Of a DNA stretch of 64,000 nucleotides, positions 16,868-27,293 are shown piece by piece; position 1 is the stretch's first letter, and each line of letters opens with the position of its first letter. Below the pieces are notes generated by a model that saw only the letters and a program-made list of their open reading frames with translations, made no database searches and was not told where the DNA came from. The DNA lies in contig JAGRKE010000008.1 in the NCBI GenBank assembly GCA_020442385.1, forward strand, positions 62,001 to 126,000, read 5' to 3'. Position numbers and translations under genes: made by a program. The stretch comes from Alphaproteobacteria bacterium. Its GTDB lineage: Bacteria; Pseudomonadota; Alphaproteobacteria; Micavibrionales; Micavibrionaceae.

Positions 16868-17947
16868 ATGGGTGCGAAAGCCGTCCTCGACGATGTCACA
16901 AATTCAAATTCCAAGCTCTTGCAAGAGCGTCACGTCTATAAGCCATTTTTGTATCCATGGTGTTATGAAGCCTGGCTGACGCAGCAGCGCATTCACTGGC
17001 TGCCTGAAGAAGTGCCGATGGCAGAAGATGTGCGGGACTGGAAAAAGAATCTGACCCCGGCTGAGAAAAACCTGATGACGCAGATTTTCCGCTTCTTCAC
17101 GCAAGCCGATGTGGAGGTGAATAACTGCTATATGAAGCACTACTCCCAAGTGTTCGGACCGGTTGAAGTCCAGATGATGCTCTCGGCCTTCTCTAACATT
17201 GAGACCGTTCATATTGCCGCTTACTCACACTTGCTCGATACAATCGGCATGCCGGAAATCGAATATCAGGCCTTCCTAAAATATAAAGAAATGAAGGACA
17301 AGTTCGATTATATGCAGGACGTATCGATGAAGTCCCGCCGCGATGTTGCCAAAACCATGGCCATGTTCGGAGCCTTCACCGAAGGTCTGGCGTTGTTTGC
17401 GTCTTTTGCGATTTTGATGAATTTCCCGCGCTTCAACAAAATGAAGGGCATGGGACAGATTGTGACATGGTCGGTGCGTGATGAAACCTTGCACTGCCTA
17501 TCCATGATCAAACTGTTCAACACTTTCATCTCTGAAAACCCGGATATCTGGGATGATGAGTTGCGCGCCGACATTCGTGAATGTTGTGAAATTACAATTG
17601 AGCATGAAGACGCGTTTATTGATCTGGCCTTCGAGATGGGTGAGATTGAGGGCATGACCCCCGAGGATGTAAAACAATATATCCGCTATATCGGTGACCG
17701 CCGCCTGCAACAGCTGAACATGGCACCGATCTACGGGGTTGAGAAAAACCCGCTGCCGTGGATGGATGAAATGCTCAACGGTGCCGAGCACACCAACTTC
17801 TTCGAAAACCGCGCCACCGAATATGCGCGCGCCGCCACCGAAGGCACATGGGAAGAAGTCTTCTCCGAAGACATTTTCTCTGGCAATTACGCCAAGCCCG
17901 ATAGCCCGGACGGCGATGATGACGGATCACAGATTGCAGCTGAGTAA
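16868..17947 (+). CDS. nrdB: Class I ribonucleotide reductase, small (beta) subunit
   Basis: Houses the di-iron/tyrosyl radical cofactor that starts NrdA chemistry. Ligands are visible: Asp in FTQADVEVN, the E-x2-H-x3-Y arrangement in NIETVHIAAYSH (Glu, His and the radical Tyr), and the second set in FTEGLALFASF, VRDETLHCLSM and TIEHEDAFIDL. The radical Tyr is present, so this is not a class Ic enzyme with Phe. The C-terminal tail (FSGNYAKP and beyond) would dock on NrdA. ATG at 16868 has AAGGAG upstream. Unusually, nrdB lies about 7 kb from nrdA, with unrelated genes between, but both have NrdR-like sites. Confidence 0.96.
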   Translation: MGAKAVLDDVTNSNSKLLQERHVYKPFLYPWCYEAWLTQQRIHWLPEEVPMAEDVRDWKKNLTPAEKNLMTQIFRFFTQADVEVNNCYMKHYSQVFGPVEVQMMLSAFSNIETVHIAAYSHLLDTIGMPEIEYQAFLKYKEMKDKFDYMQDVSMKSRRDVAKTMAMFGAFTEGLALFASFAILMNFPRFNKMKGMGQIVTWSVRDETLHCLSMIKLFNTFISENPDIWDDELRADIRECCEITIEHEDAFIDLAFEMGEIEGMTPEDVKQYIRYIGDRRLQQLNMAPIYGVEKNPLPWMDEMLNGAEHTNFFENRATEYARAATEGTWEEVFSEDIFSGNYAKPDSPDGDDDGSQIAAE

Positions 17948-17986
17948 AGTTCCCTTTCCTGCGTATTTGTAAATTTAAAGCGTAAG

Positions 17987-18024
17987 AAAAACAGCTTATC
18001 CCAAGAAGGATAAGCTGTTTTTTT
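17987..18024 (+). terminator. Rho-independent terminator of nrdB
   Basis: ACAGCTTATCC pairs perfectly with GGATAAGCTGT around a six-base loop (caagaa), extended by A:T pairs and followed by a run of seven T. It lies about 40 bp after the nrdB stop. Confidence 0.92.
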
Positions 18025-18129
18025 ATCAGAAGCTTGTGAGGAGCGCGTCGATTTGATATTTCGATTTGGTAACTTTGTTACAAAAACTATCTATTTTACT
18101 TTTTGAAAATAACAAACGGACTCTCTCCC

Positions 18130-19596
18130 ATGCTGAAAAAACTTTTTGCATTTACCCTCGTGGGGTTCTTAACCATGGCCGCCCCGGCCTTCGCGCAAGA
18201 TACAGGCTTTGATTCAGGCGACACCTCCTGGATGCTTGTCTCCTCGCTGCTCGTCCTGATGATGACTGTTCCCGGCCTTGCCTTGTTTTACGGCGGTCTG
18301 GTCAAGCGCGATAATGTGCTCTCCACCCTGATCCAAAGCTTGGCGGTTGCCGCCGTGGTCAGTGTGATCTGGCCGATTCTTGGTTACACGCTGGCCTTTA
18401 CCGACGGGTCAATGTTCATCGGCGGGCTGGATAAGTTTATGCTGGCAGGTGTTACACCAGACTCAGCTGTGGGCACGATTCCTGAATCCGTTTTCATTAT
18501 CTTTCAGCTCACCTTTGCGATTATAACAGCCGCGCTGCTGGTCGGCGCGGTGGCGGATCGTATTAAATTCACATCGCTGCTGATCTTTATTCCCATTTGG
18601 ATCGTGGTGGTATACGCCCCGATCGCGCACTGGGTCTGGGGACCGGGCGGCTATATCGGCGGCATCGGCCTGGACGGATATGAAGGAATGTTCGGTATGG
18701 GCGAAGCGCTCGACTTTGCGGGCGGCACGGTTGTACATATCAATTCCGGAGTTGCCGGCCTTGTCGCCGCAATCGTTCTGGGCCGCGGGATGAAAACGCA
18801 GCGCGATGCCTCAACCTCAACCAACCTGATTCTCTCCGTGATCGGAACGGGTCTTTTGTGGGTGGGCTGGTTCGGCTTTAACGCCGGCTCCGCACTCTCT
18901 GCAGGGGGTAGCGCCGGCTTTGCGATGCTGGTCACCAATGTCTCCGCCGGAACCGCCACTGTCATCTGGATGGGCTTTGAGTATCTGCACAAAGGGAAGA
19001 TCAGTGTACAAGGCACCCTCTCAGGCGTGGTGGCCGGCTTGGTTGCCATCACACCCGCTGCCGGGTTTGTTGATTTTAACGGCGCTTTGATTATTGGTGC
19101 CATGTCTGGCGTGATCTGTTACTTGGCTGTGACATATCTCAAAGAATTACTCAAATATGATGATGCGCTGGACGTCTTCGGCCTGCACGGTGTGGGCGGA
19201 ATTGTCGGAGCGGTGCTGGTCGGTATTCTGGCCAACCCGAACATTGGCGGCGCAGCCGGCACAGCCTACGGCAATGATATGCGTTTAGGAGCGCAGATCA
19301 TTTCTGTGATCATGACAGCCAGCTATTCAGGCGTTGCCACCTATATTCTGCTGCAGGTCATTCGCGCGCTTATGGGCCTGCGTGTCAGCCCGTATGTTGA
19401 ATATTGGGGTTTGGATCTGGCGCACCATGGCGAGACCATCGCGGAATATGAAACACATCTGCCGAAAAAACTGCCCGGAACGCCGAGCCCGAAACAAAAA
19501 GCACCGGGCGAACGCACGCGTAAAGCGACGAAAAAATCTGCGTCGGGTGCAAAAAAAACAACCTCTAAAAAGAAGAGTACTGCGAAGAAAAAATAG
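18130..19596 (+). CDS. amtB: Ammonium transporter (Amt/AmtB) with Lys-rich C-terminal tail
   Basis: Inner-membrane ammonium channel with a cleavable signal peptide (about 1-23, ending AFAQD) and 11 transmembrane helices. The family motifs ALFYGGLVKRDNVLS, DFAGGTVVHINSG (first pore His) and FGLHGVGGIVGAVLVGI (second pore His) are intact. After the last helix the protein carries a tail of about 44 residues that is mostly Lys, Thr, Ser and Ala (KSASGAKKTTSKKKSTAKKK), not part of the normal AmtB fold. ATG at 18130 is chosen because it opens the signal peptide; a TTG at 18103 would add nine polar residues. No glnK gene is adjacent, unlike most amtB loci. A small inverted repeat (GTAACtttGTTAC, 18069-18081) sits upstream. 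Confidence 0.94.
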   Translation: MLKKLFAFTLVGFLTMAAPAFAQDTGFDSGDTSWMLVSSLLVLMMTVPGLALFYGGLVKRDNVLSTLIQSLAVAAVVSVIWPILGYTLAFTDGSMFIGGLDKFMLAGVTPDSAVGTIPESVFIIFQLTFAIITAALLVGAVADRIKFTSLLIFIPIWIVVVYAPIAHWVWGPGGYIGGIGLDGYEGMFGMGEALDFAGGTVVHINSGVAGLVAAIVLGRGMKTQRDASTSTNLILSVIGTGLLWVGWFGFNAGSALSAGGSAGFAMLVTNVSAGTATVIWMGFEYLHKGKISVQGTLSGVVAGLVAITPAAGFVDFNGALIIGAMSGVICYLAVTYLKELLKYDDALDVFGLHGVGGIVGAVLVGILANPNIGGAAGTAYGNDMRLGAQIISVIMTASYSGVATYILLQVIRALMGLRVSPYVEYWGLDLAHHGETIAEYETHLPKKLPGTPSPKQKAPGERTRKATKKSASGAKKTTSKKKSTAKKK

Positions 19597-19617
19597 ATCG
19601 TGGGATTTTAAAGAAAC

Positions 19618-19649
19618 AAAAAAGCCGCTCTTTCACAGGCGGCTTTTTT
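19618..19649. terminator. Bidirectional Rho-independent terminator
   Basis: AAAAAAGCCGC and GCGGCTTTTTT form an 11-bp stem around a ten-base loop. It sits between the end of amtB and the end of the convergent gene at 19651, with A- and T-tracts that would serve both strands. Confidence 0.88.
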
Positions 19650-19650
19650 G

Positions 19651-20172
19651 TTAGGCCAAATAATCAGGATTAAGGCCACGACCAAAAGCCTCATGGCCGT
19701 AATATACAGCTCCCGTGTCCTCTTTGAACTGCGCTAAAAATGTTTTTATCCTACCCTGGTCTGTTGCAGGCACATGAATAAAAACGACGCCTTCGATATA
19801 GCTTATTTTCATGCCAGAAAGATCATAGTTACGGCCAAGGTCAAAGCCTGTCTTATAAATCGTACCCAATGCCTTGGAATTAAAATTATACAATACGTTT
19901 ATGCCTTCCTTCGGAGGAGTCCACGCATAAACGCGAACAATATTGCCTTCCGTGTAAGAAGAAATTTGAGTTTGGTCCGTATATTCTGGAACATATATTG
20001 AAATCTGACAGCCTTTCAGAGAATCGTTTTCATCATATAAATAAAGCTGCTGAGAGGTCATTTTTCCACGGTGCGCTTGTTCAAATAACACCGCCAATTG
20101 CTGAAAGGACTGCGTTCCAAATTTGTCATTCAGCCATTCTTTATGTTTTTTCGGATCTAAAAATGTGCCCAT
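19651..20172 (-). CDS. Hypothetical protein
   Basis: A 173-residue soluble protein that I do not recognise. It has no signal peptide or membrane segment. The N-terminal third is helical and charged (DPKKHKEWLNDKFGTQSFQQ); the rest alternates in a beta-rich pattern (KGCQISIYVPEYTDQTQISS, VRVYAWTPPKEGINVLYNF, VVFIHVPATDQGRIKTFLAQ). It is monocistronic, shares a terminator with amtB, and is more AT-rich than amtB and ilvA on either side, which may point to acquisition. Confidence 0.7.
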   Translation of the reverse strand: MGTFLDPKKHKEWLNDKFGTQSFQQLAVLFEQAHRGKMTSQQLYLYDENDSLKGCQISIYVPEYTDQTQISSYTEGNIVRVYAWTPPKEGINVLYNFNSKALGTIYKTGFDLGRNYDLSGMKISYIEGVVFIHVPATDQGRIKTFLAQFKEDTGAVYYGHEAFGRGLNPDYLA

Positions 20173-20250
20173 GAATACTCAGCCATATACTCTTTTCATA
20201 TGACATAATGGCATTCAATGCGCGTCTTGTCTAATTTTTTGAAAAATTTG

Positions 20251-21462
20251 TTAAACTTCGGCCTGCGCCTGAACGGCAAACCCCGCATCGCGCAAGGTTT
20301 GAACAATCTCGGCGACATGCGCTTTATCGCGCGCTTCGATCACCACATCCAGCTCCGCGCGTTTTAAGGACACGGTTTGCATCATGCGCTGGTGAATAAC
20401 CTCGACCACGTTCGCACCAGATTCTCCAATGATGCGGGAAATATCGGAGAGCTGACCAGGCGTATCATCAATTTCAAAGCGCAGGCGGGTGATACGCCCC
20501 TCGCGGACAAGACCACGCAAAATTAATGTCGAAAGCAAGCGCGAGTCGATATTCCCGCCGCATAAAACCAGACAGGTTTTCTTGCCTTTAAAGTGCTCGA
20601 GATTGTTTTTAATCACCGCGAGGCCTGCACCAGCCGCACCTTCAGCCACCAGCTTCTCATCGCGCAACAGATCAAAGATTGCGTTCTCAATTTCGTTTTC
20701 GTTCGCAACCTCAACCCGGTCGACCAGCTTTTTAATGACTTCAAGATTCGCCGCGCCTGGCTCCTTCACCGAAATACCTTCCGCCAAGCTCGAGCCACCA
20801 ATTTCACCTTTAAAACCCTCAAGCTGCGCCTTCACCGCCGCGTACATTTCAGCCTGCGCACCAATCACTTCGATCTCGGGTTTCATGCCCTTAAGCGCCG
20901 TCGCCGTTCCTGCAATCAAGCCGCCGCCGCCGATGGGCACAACCACGCTGTCGATCTCCGGCTTTTGCTCCAAAATCTCAAGGCCCAGTGTCCCCTGACC
21001 AGCCACAACGGCCTTATCATCAAAGGGGTGGATGAAGGTCAGATTTTCTTTTTGCGCACGCGCCATCGTGTAAGCCACAGACTCATCAAAATCATCGCCA
21101 TATAAATCGACGAGCGCCCCGAAATCTTCGGTCTTTTGAATTTTGTTAAAGGGCGTGCCCTTGGGCATCACGATAATTGCGGGAATGCCTAGATGCTGCG
21201 CATGGTAGGCCACACCCTGCGCATGGTTTCCGGCCGAGCAGGCAATGACGCCGTTTTTCCGCTGTTCTTCACTCAAGCTCAGCAATTTATTAAGCGCGCC
21301 GCGCGCCTTAAACGCATTGGTGTGCTGGAGGTTTTCGAGCTTCAGATACAAATCAATCCCCAGATGCACAGACAAACGCGCCGCCCGCACAGTTGGCGTA
21401 CGAATAATTGAATCCTTAATTAACGCATTGGCGTTTTGAATATCTTCGAATGTTACGGTCAT
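20251..21462 (-). CDS. ilvA: Threonine ammonia-lyase with C-terminal ACT domain
   Basis: PLP enzyme converting threonine to 2-oxobutanoate and ammonia, the first step to isoleucine. The PLP Lys is in LENLQHTNAFKARGALNKL (about residue 53), and the phosphate-binding glycine loop is PIGGGGLIAG. After the roughly 320-residue catalytic domain there is one ACT domain (LRFEIDDTPGQLSDISRIIG, about 330-400), the layout of the 400-residue TdcB/IlvA short form rather than the 500-residue E. coli IlvA with two ACT-like domains. Allosteric control by amino acids is expected. Confidence 0.94.
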   Translation of the reverse strand: MTVTFEDIQNANALIKDSIIRTPTVRAARLSVHLGIDLYLKLENLQHTNAFKARGALNKLLSLSEEQRKNGVIACSAGNHAQGVAYHAQHLGIPAIIVMPKGTPFNKIQKTEDFGALVDLYGDDFDESVAYTMARAQKENLTFIHPFDDKAVVAGQGTLGLEILEQKPEIDSVVVPIGGGGLIAGTATALKGMKPEIEVIGAQAEMYAAVKAQLEGFKGEIGGSSLAEGISVKEPGAANLEVIKKLVDRVEVANENEIENAIFDLLRDEKLVAEGAAGAGLAVIKNNLEHFKGKKTCLVLCGGNIDSRLLSTLILRGLVREGRITRLRFEIDDTPGQLSDISRIIGESGANVVEVIHQRMMQTVSLKRAELDVVIEARDKAHVAEIVQTLRDAGFAVQAQAEV

Positions 21463-21535
21463 GATATATGCAGCCTGTTTTTAAGACCCCGCACGCTAGC
21501 GCGGCGCAGTTTTAATTGCAAGCGCTGCGATATTC

Positions 21536-22180
21536 TTACTGTTGACTAAGTTTTTCCCGCGCCGCTTTTTGAGTGCTGAGCTGCTGCCAATTTTGACAGC
21601 GCAGCATCGCTGTCACGGCTGCTCTGGCAGTTTGCTCATCGGACATCATGCCGTAGAGACCATCTTGCGGCACCAGCTTTTTCGCCTTTTTGACAAATTC
21701 TTTATCTTCAGGATCAGGCAGTGAAGGCACACGTTTTGAATCTTCGGGCGCACGGCTTAAATCCCCGGCCCGGCTGTGTGAATTTTTGAGTTCTTGTTCA
21801 AATTTCTGATAGAGCTGTTGATCCTGCGGTGTACACTCCCCCAGCGCAGCTGTATTTTGCGCGTGTTCAAGCGTATAAGCACCAAGCTTTGGTTCCGGCT
21901 CATAGCCCGGGAGCTTTAGAGCATTTTGATCAATAGCCGCACTATGGATGGCTGCTTTTTGCGGCGACTTATCGGGCTTCTTCTGCGTTTTAGCATCGTC
22001 GGTTTTAGCCTTATTGCCCCCGAACAGTTTGCTGAAAAACCCGTTACTCTCCCCCTTTTTCAGCCAGTAATTTTGCGCCTGCGCCGGAGCAGATGCCGAT
22101 AAAACGCCCAGCGCACCAAAGCCAAGCGCATATAGACATACAAAAACCGTGATTGTCTTGCTTTTTTTCATCAGAGCCAT
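21536..22180 (-). CDS. Exported hypothetical protein
   Basis: A 214-residue protein with a Sec signal peptide (about 1-36, ending APAQAQ), then a Lys-rich, low-complexity linker (GGNKAKTDDAKTQKKPDKSP), then a helical C-terminal half with two cysteines (GECTPQDQQLYQKFEQEL and AMLRCQNWQQLSTQ). I recognise no family. It is transcribed the same way as ilvA with a 73-bp gap. A periplasmic location is inferred. Confidence 0.72.
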   Translation of the reverse strand: MALMKKSKTITVFVCLYALGFGALGVLSASAPAQAQNYWLKKGESNGFFSKLFGGNKAKTDDAKTQKKPDKSPQKAAIHSAAIDQNALKLPGYEPEPKLGAYTLEHAQNTAALGECTPQDQQLYQKFEQELKNSHSRAGDLSRAPEDSKRVPSLPDPEDKEFVKKAKKLVPQDGLYGMMSDEQTARAAVTAMLRCQNWQQLSTQKAAREKLSQQ

Positions 22181-22456
22181 AGCGCCTCAACTTATTGATC
22201 TCTCTTATAGATTACCGCTTTTTAGCCCTGTGTGTAAAATTTTTTATACGCATCGTGTCGAATTTACATGGCCAGACCCCCTTTTTGTATGATACGCTTT
22301 AATTGTCTTAAATATCAGAGGTTCTCTTTGATTTTATCTGAAATACGCAAAAAACACACATTCCCCGGCGATTTTAATCACACCGCCACAAGCCTCCCTT
22401 TGAACATTTTTCGATATTTTTTAACTTCTTGAACCCCACGGAAGAAGGAGCCGCCT

Positions 22457-23209
22457 ATGTCTAAAAAATCAGCAAAAAAAGCCAGAAAAAACCGCCAGCA
22501 ATTCGAAGTACACGACAATCCATGGGTAGAAAGCAGCTCTGAATGGCATCCTTTAGATGATCAAATAGACGGACGCCGCGATAAAAAATACGTCAAAAAT
22601 ATCAAGCCGCGTTCTGACGGACAGGCCAAGCTGATGCAATCGATAAAAGATCACTCTCTAACACTGGCCATCGGTCCGGCGGGTACGGGTAAAACCTATC
22701 TGGCCATCGCCTCGGCCGTCGAAGCGCTCGAAAAAGGCGAGATTGAGAGAATCATTCTCTCCCGCCCCGCGATGGAGGCCGGAGAATCTCTCGGCTACCT
22801 GCCCGGTGACCTGCAAGAAAAAATGGCGCCTTATCTGCGCCCGCTTTATGATTCGCTCGGCGATCGGATGGGCGGCAAAAAGGTCCGCCAAATGATTGAT
22901 GACGGCACAATCGAAATCGCGCCGGTCGGCTTTATGCGCGGCCGCACACTGAACAATGCCTTCGTGGTTATCGACGAAGCCCAGAACTGCACCTACGGCC
23001 AATTAAAGATGTTGCTCTCACGTTTGGGCTGGCATTCCAAGATGGTTGTAACGGGCGATCCGGATCAATCCGACCTGCTAGAGGGCATCTCCGGCCTTGC
23101 GGATATTTCCCGCAGGCTTGATAAGGTCCGCAATATCGGAGTTATCCACCTCGATCATGCCGACATTGTGCGCCATCCTCTTGTCGCGGAAATGCTCGAT
23201 GTTCTATAA
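22457..23209 (+). CDS. PhoH family ATPase
   Basis: Cytosolic P-loop protein of the PhoH family, related to superfamily I helicases and often linked to RNA handling. Walker A is GPAGTGKTYLA (about residue 74), Walker B VVIDEAQNCT (about 172), and sensor motif VTGDPDQSDLL (about 196). At 250 residues it is the short form; the N-terminus before the P-loop is basic (SKKSAKKARKNRQQ) and has no KH or PIN domain. It has a strong ribosome-binding site (GAAGAAGGAG). The 276-bp gap upstream, starting at 22181, shows no feature I can support. A terminator follows. Confidence 0.92.
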   Translation: MSKKSAKKARKNRQQFEVHDNPWVESSSEWHPLDDQIDGRRDKKYVKNIKPRSDGQAKLMQSIKDHSLTLAIGPAGTGKTYLAIASAVEALEKGEIERIILSRPAMEAGESLGYLPGDLQEKMAPYLRPLYDSLGDRMGGKKVRQMIDDGTIEIAPVGFMRGRTLNNAFVVIDEAQNCTYGQLKMLLSRLGWHSKMVVTGDPDQSDLLEGISGLADISRRLDKVRNIGVIHLDHADIVRHPLVAEMLDVL

Positions 23210-23238
23210 AGCTTAGCATCTCGCTCAGATGCGAAACC

Positions 23239-23272
23239 CAAGGTCCGGCAAACCCCTGCCGGGCCTTTTTTA
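23239..23272 (+). terminator. Rho-independent terminator of the phoH-like gene
   Basis: AAGGTCCGGCA pairs with TGCCGGGCCTT (one G-T/mismatch) around a short loop (aacccc), followed by six T. It lies about 30 bp after the stop. Confidence 0.82.
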
Positions 23273-23277
23273 CAACC

Positions 23278-23532
23278 TTATCGGCCGATGCTGTAAACCG
23301 CGCCGAAATCCGAACCTGAGCGGTAGAGCGGATCGTCCTGCAGAAGCGCCGCACAATCCAGATCGCGCCGGTCAATCTCCGCGCCCAGCGCCGGGTCTTT
23401 CGCGCTCGCATAACGGAAGCACAGCGTATCCGCGCTCATCTTCGCAGGATCGCCGGACATGGACGGCGCCTTGTAGCCGGAGCATGCGCCCAGAAGCAAT
23501 AAACACGCCATCATCACATAAATTCTAGCCAT
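23278..23532 (-). CDS. Small lipoprotein, function unknown
   Basis: An 84-residue protein with a lipoprotein signal (LLLLGACSG, Cys at about 17). The mature part has two cysteines (TLCFRYAS, DLDCAALL) and ends with no recognisable domain. Its start overlaps the end of the methyltransferase gene by 8 bp, making it the last gene of a three-gene leftward unit. Confidence 0.72.
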   Translation of the reverse strand: MARIYVMMACLLLLGACSGYKAPSMSGDPAKMSADTLCFRYASAKDPALGAEIDRRDLDCAALLQDDPLYRSGSDFGAVYSIGR

Positions 23533-24343
23533 CTGTGCCTGTCCTTTTGTTCGTCGTAGGGGCGGCGGCGCGCGCCTGCTCGCCCGGTTTATAGATCATC
23601 ATCGCCATACCCGCCCGGCGCTTGGTCACGCTGCGCATCGCAAAATCCAGCCAGCGCGGCGCTTTCTCAAACCCCAGCTTCGCACCGCGAAACCGTAAAT
23701 ATTGCGCGCCGATATCCTGCATCGCGCTACCGAAAATGCGTTCAACATCGCGCTTCACATCCGCATATCTGTGATAAAAACACACATCTTGCAAGGTGTC
23801 GCGGGTCTGCGCGGCCCAGCTCTGCGCATCATACTCCTCACCTTCGGGCGGCTTCGCCCCAAAGCCCAGCGCCTGACACGCGCGGATATAGCGCAGCTGC
23901 GCCGCGGGCCAGGCCTGCAAATAATGCGGGAAATATAGATAGGCATGCCCCTCGTAGAACGTGTCCTTGAGCGGGAAAAGTGTAATCAGAGGCGCGCCGG
24001 GTTTGAGCACGCGCAAAATCTCCTCAAAACACGGGCGGTAATCGGGCACATGTTCAAACACCTGATTGGAAATCACGACATCGAAATGATTGTCAGGAAA
24101 GGGGATTTTATTATCCTCCATCTTGAACAGATGCTCCGGCAGTTCGCATGCGCTCGCATACCAATTCGCGTAATGCCCTTCATACGGGTCGCAGCCGACA
24201 ATATCCATGCCCTTGGCCAAGCCATGCTTAACCACCGCGCCATAGCCGCAGCCGTAATCGAGCACACGCGGCGCATCGACATTCGCGCGCTCAATCGCCG
24301 CGCGGGTCAGGAATTCATAATTGGCCGGATTGGGTGCGGTCAT
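23525..24343 (-). CDS. Class I SAM-dependent methyltransferase
   Basis: The SAM-binding motif I is VLDYGCGYGAVVKHGLAKG (about residues 27-45), with the acidic motif II in DIVGCDPYE, and motif IV/post region FDVVISNQVFEHVPDYRPCF, typical of UbiE/Methyltransf_11 proteins. The C-terminal 100 residues are aromatic and basic and hold no second domain. The substrate is unknown. It lies between the YjdM/PhnA-like gene (3-bp gap) and a small lipoprotein (8-bp overlap), so the three are probably co-transcribed. Local GC is higher than the window average. Confidence 0.86.
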   Translation of the reverse strand: MTAPNPANYEFLTRAAIERANVDAPRVLDYGCGYGAVVKHGLAKGMDIVGCDPYEGHYANWYASACELPEHLFKMEDNKIPFPDNHFDVVISNQVFEHVPDYRPCFEEILRVLKPGAPLITLFPLKDTFYEGHAYLYFPHYLQAWPAAQLRYIRACQALGFGAKPPEGEEYDAQSWAAQTRDTLQDVCFYHRYADVKRDVERIFGSAMQDIGAQYLRFRGAKLGFEKAPRWLDFAMRSVTKRRAGMAMMIYKPGEQARAAAPTTNKRTGTDG

Positions 24344-24346
24344 GGC

Positions 24347-24691
24347 TTAGTCCGAAACCTTTTTCACGACGGAGGTTTTGAGATGCATCGGGCCGAAGCC
24401 GGGCACCTTGGCCGAAATATCATGATCGCCGATCCATTCTTCCGGCGGCAGCAGGCGAATGCCCTTAACCTTGGTTCCCACCTTGATCGCGTTATTCCCG
24501 ACCTTCAAATCTTTTACGACCGTCACCGTGTCGCCATCGGCCAGTTCATTGCCGACCGCATCGCGGTAGATATGCGCCGCCTCGCCCGCTTGGGCCCACT
24601 CATGCGCGCATTCGGGACAAATCAGCAGCGCCCCGTCTTCATAGGTGTAGGGCGAGGAACATTTCGGGCATGGGGGGAGTTGGTCGGTCAT
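24347..24691 (-). CDS. YjdM/PhnA-like zinc-ribbon protein
   Basis: A 114-residue protein with an N-terminal zinc ribbon (CPKC near residue 8, CPEC near 30) and a C-terminal SH3-like region ([22 protein letters not shown]). This is the YjdM (formerly PhnA) family. Despite its name it is not the phosphonoacetate hydrolase, and its function is unsettled. It heads a leftward three-gene unit with the methyltransferase and a lipoprotein. Confidence 0.9.
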   Translation of the reverse strand: MTDQLPPCPKCSSPYTYEDGALLICPECAHEWAQAGEAAHIYRDAVGNELADGDTVTVVKDLKVGNNAIKVGTKVKGIRLLPPEEWIGDHDISAKVPGFGPMHLKTSVVKKVSD

Positions 24692-24803
24692 AGATAGAGT
24701 GATATCGCTAAGTTTGGTTTATAAAAACAAGATAGTTTTATTATATATTCTTGCATGATAGCCTTTTAAATTAAGATTGTAATTATTAAAACAGGCAAAA
24801 CCG

Positions 24804-25181
24804 ATGAAAAAATTTTTACTTTGCACTGGGCTATTATTGCTAGCTGGCTGCGCTTCCCAAATCATGCAAGGATACATAGGACAACCTATTCAAATGGTTA
24901 TGCTTGACTACGGCCCACCAGCCAATGCTTTTGATATGCCAGATGGTCAAAGAGTTTTTCAATGGACCCAAAACGTTTCATATACCACTCCGGTAAATGT
25001 TCATACGACTGGCAATGTAAACGCATACGGCAATAACGCTTGGGTGAACTCCAATAGCGTTATTACGGGAGGTCAAACTGTCACAGATTCGTGCATATAC
25101 AGTCTTTATGCGGACTGGGATAAAAAGCAAAAAACTTGGTTCATTACTGGATTCAAAAAACCAAACTTTATGTGCGAATAA
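24804..25181 (+). CDS. Small lipoprotein, function unknown
   Basis: A 125-residue protein with a clear lipobox (LLLLAGCAS, Cys at about 18). The first mature stretch (IGQPIQMVMLDYGPPANAF) is followed by a Thr/Asn/Val-rich section (VNVHTTGNVNAYGNNAWVNS) and two further cysteines (DSCIYSLY and the penultimate residue). GC is distinctly lower than in neighbouring genes. Its stop codon directly abuts the convergent thiC stop, with no space for a terminator. Confidence 0.78.
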   Translation: MKKFLLCTGLLLLAGCASQIMQGYIGQPIQMVMLDYGPPANAFDMPDGQRVFQWTQNVSYTTPVNVHTTGNVNAYGNNAWVNSNSVITGGQTVTDSCIYSLYADWDKKQKTWFITGFKKPNFMCE

Positions 25182-26951
<1,770 letters not shown>

Positions 26952-27287
26952 TTATTTCGTGTAGCTGGCGGCGTGCAAATCCGCGGTTTCAACAGTGATG
27001 GCAATGCGATCATCAATCGCGATTTTGCGCGCGGCAGCCTGCAGCCCTTGCGCCATTTCTGTGCGCAATTCATCCGAGCGCCCGGGCAAAAGCTTCAGAC
27101 AAATATGGATCATTTTGTCATCCTCATGCCCGTCGCCAACAATCGAATATTGCACGGGGATCGCGCGGGTTTTAATGGCGTGGATATTCACGCTCTCGCG
27201 CCCAGCCAGATCTTTATGCAGCGCGCTGAGCAGCTTGGGCATATCCACCGACAGGGTTTCGGTATATTCAACGGTAATGTGAGGCAT
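26952..27287 (-). CDS. 5-carboxymethyl-2-hydroxymuconate isomerase (CHMI)-like tautomerase
   Basis: A 111-residue member of the CHMI branch of the tautomerase superfamily. It starts MPHITVEYTETL, so removal of Met exposes the catalytic Pro1. Other family-like segments are LLSALHKDLAGRESVNIHAIKTRA and DKMIHICLKLLPGRS. CHMI normally works in homoprotocatechuate degradation, but no genes of that pathway are nearby. Instead it is the first gene after the TPP riboswitch and is followed 12 bp later by thiC, so it probably has a role connected to thiamine. Its ribosome-binding site (AAAGGA) overlaps the 3' strand of the riboswitch P1 stem. Confidence 0.82.
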   Translation of the reverse strand: MPHITVEYTETLSVDMPKLLSALHKDLAGRESVNIHAIKTRAIPVQYSIVGDGHEDDKMIHICLKLLPGRSDELRTEMAQGLQAAARKIAIDDRIAITVETADLHAASYTK

Positions 27288-27293
27288 TTTTAT

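Noticed and set aside
16687..16941. An 84-codon frame between the sigma factor and nrdB
   Set aside because: It covers the NrdR boxes and the nrdB ribosome-binding site and overlaps nrdB in another frame.
18069..18081. Inverted repeat GTAAC-ttt-GTTAC upstream of amtB
   Set aside because: Could be an operator but matches no NtrC or other motif that I know; too short to call.
22320..22440. A 34-codon TTG-started frame upstream of the phoH-like gene
   Set aside because: Short, weak ribosome-binding site and no recognisable sequence; the phoH-like gene has its own site.
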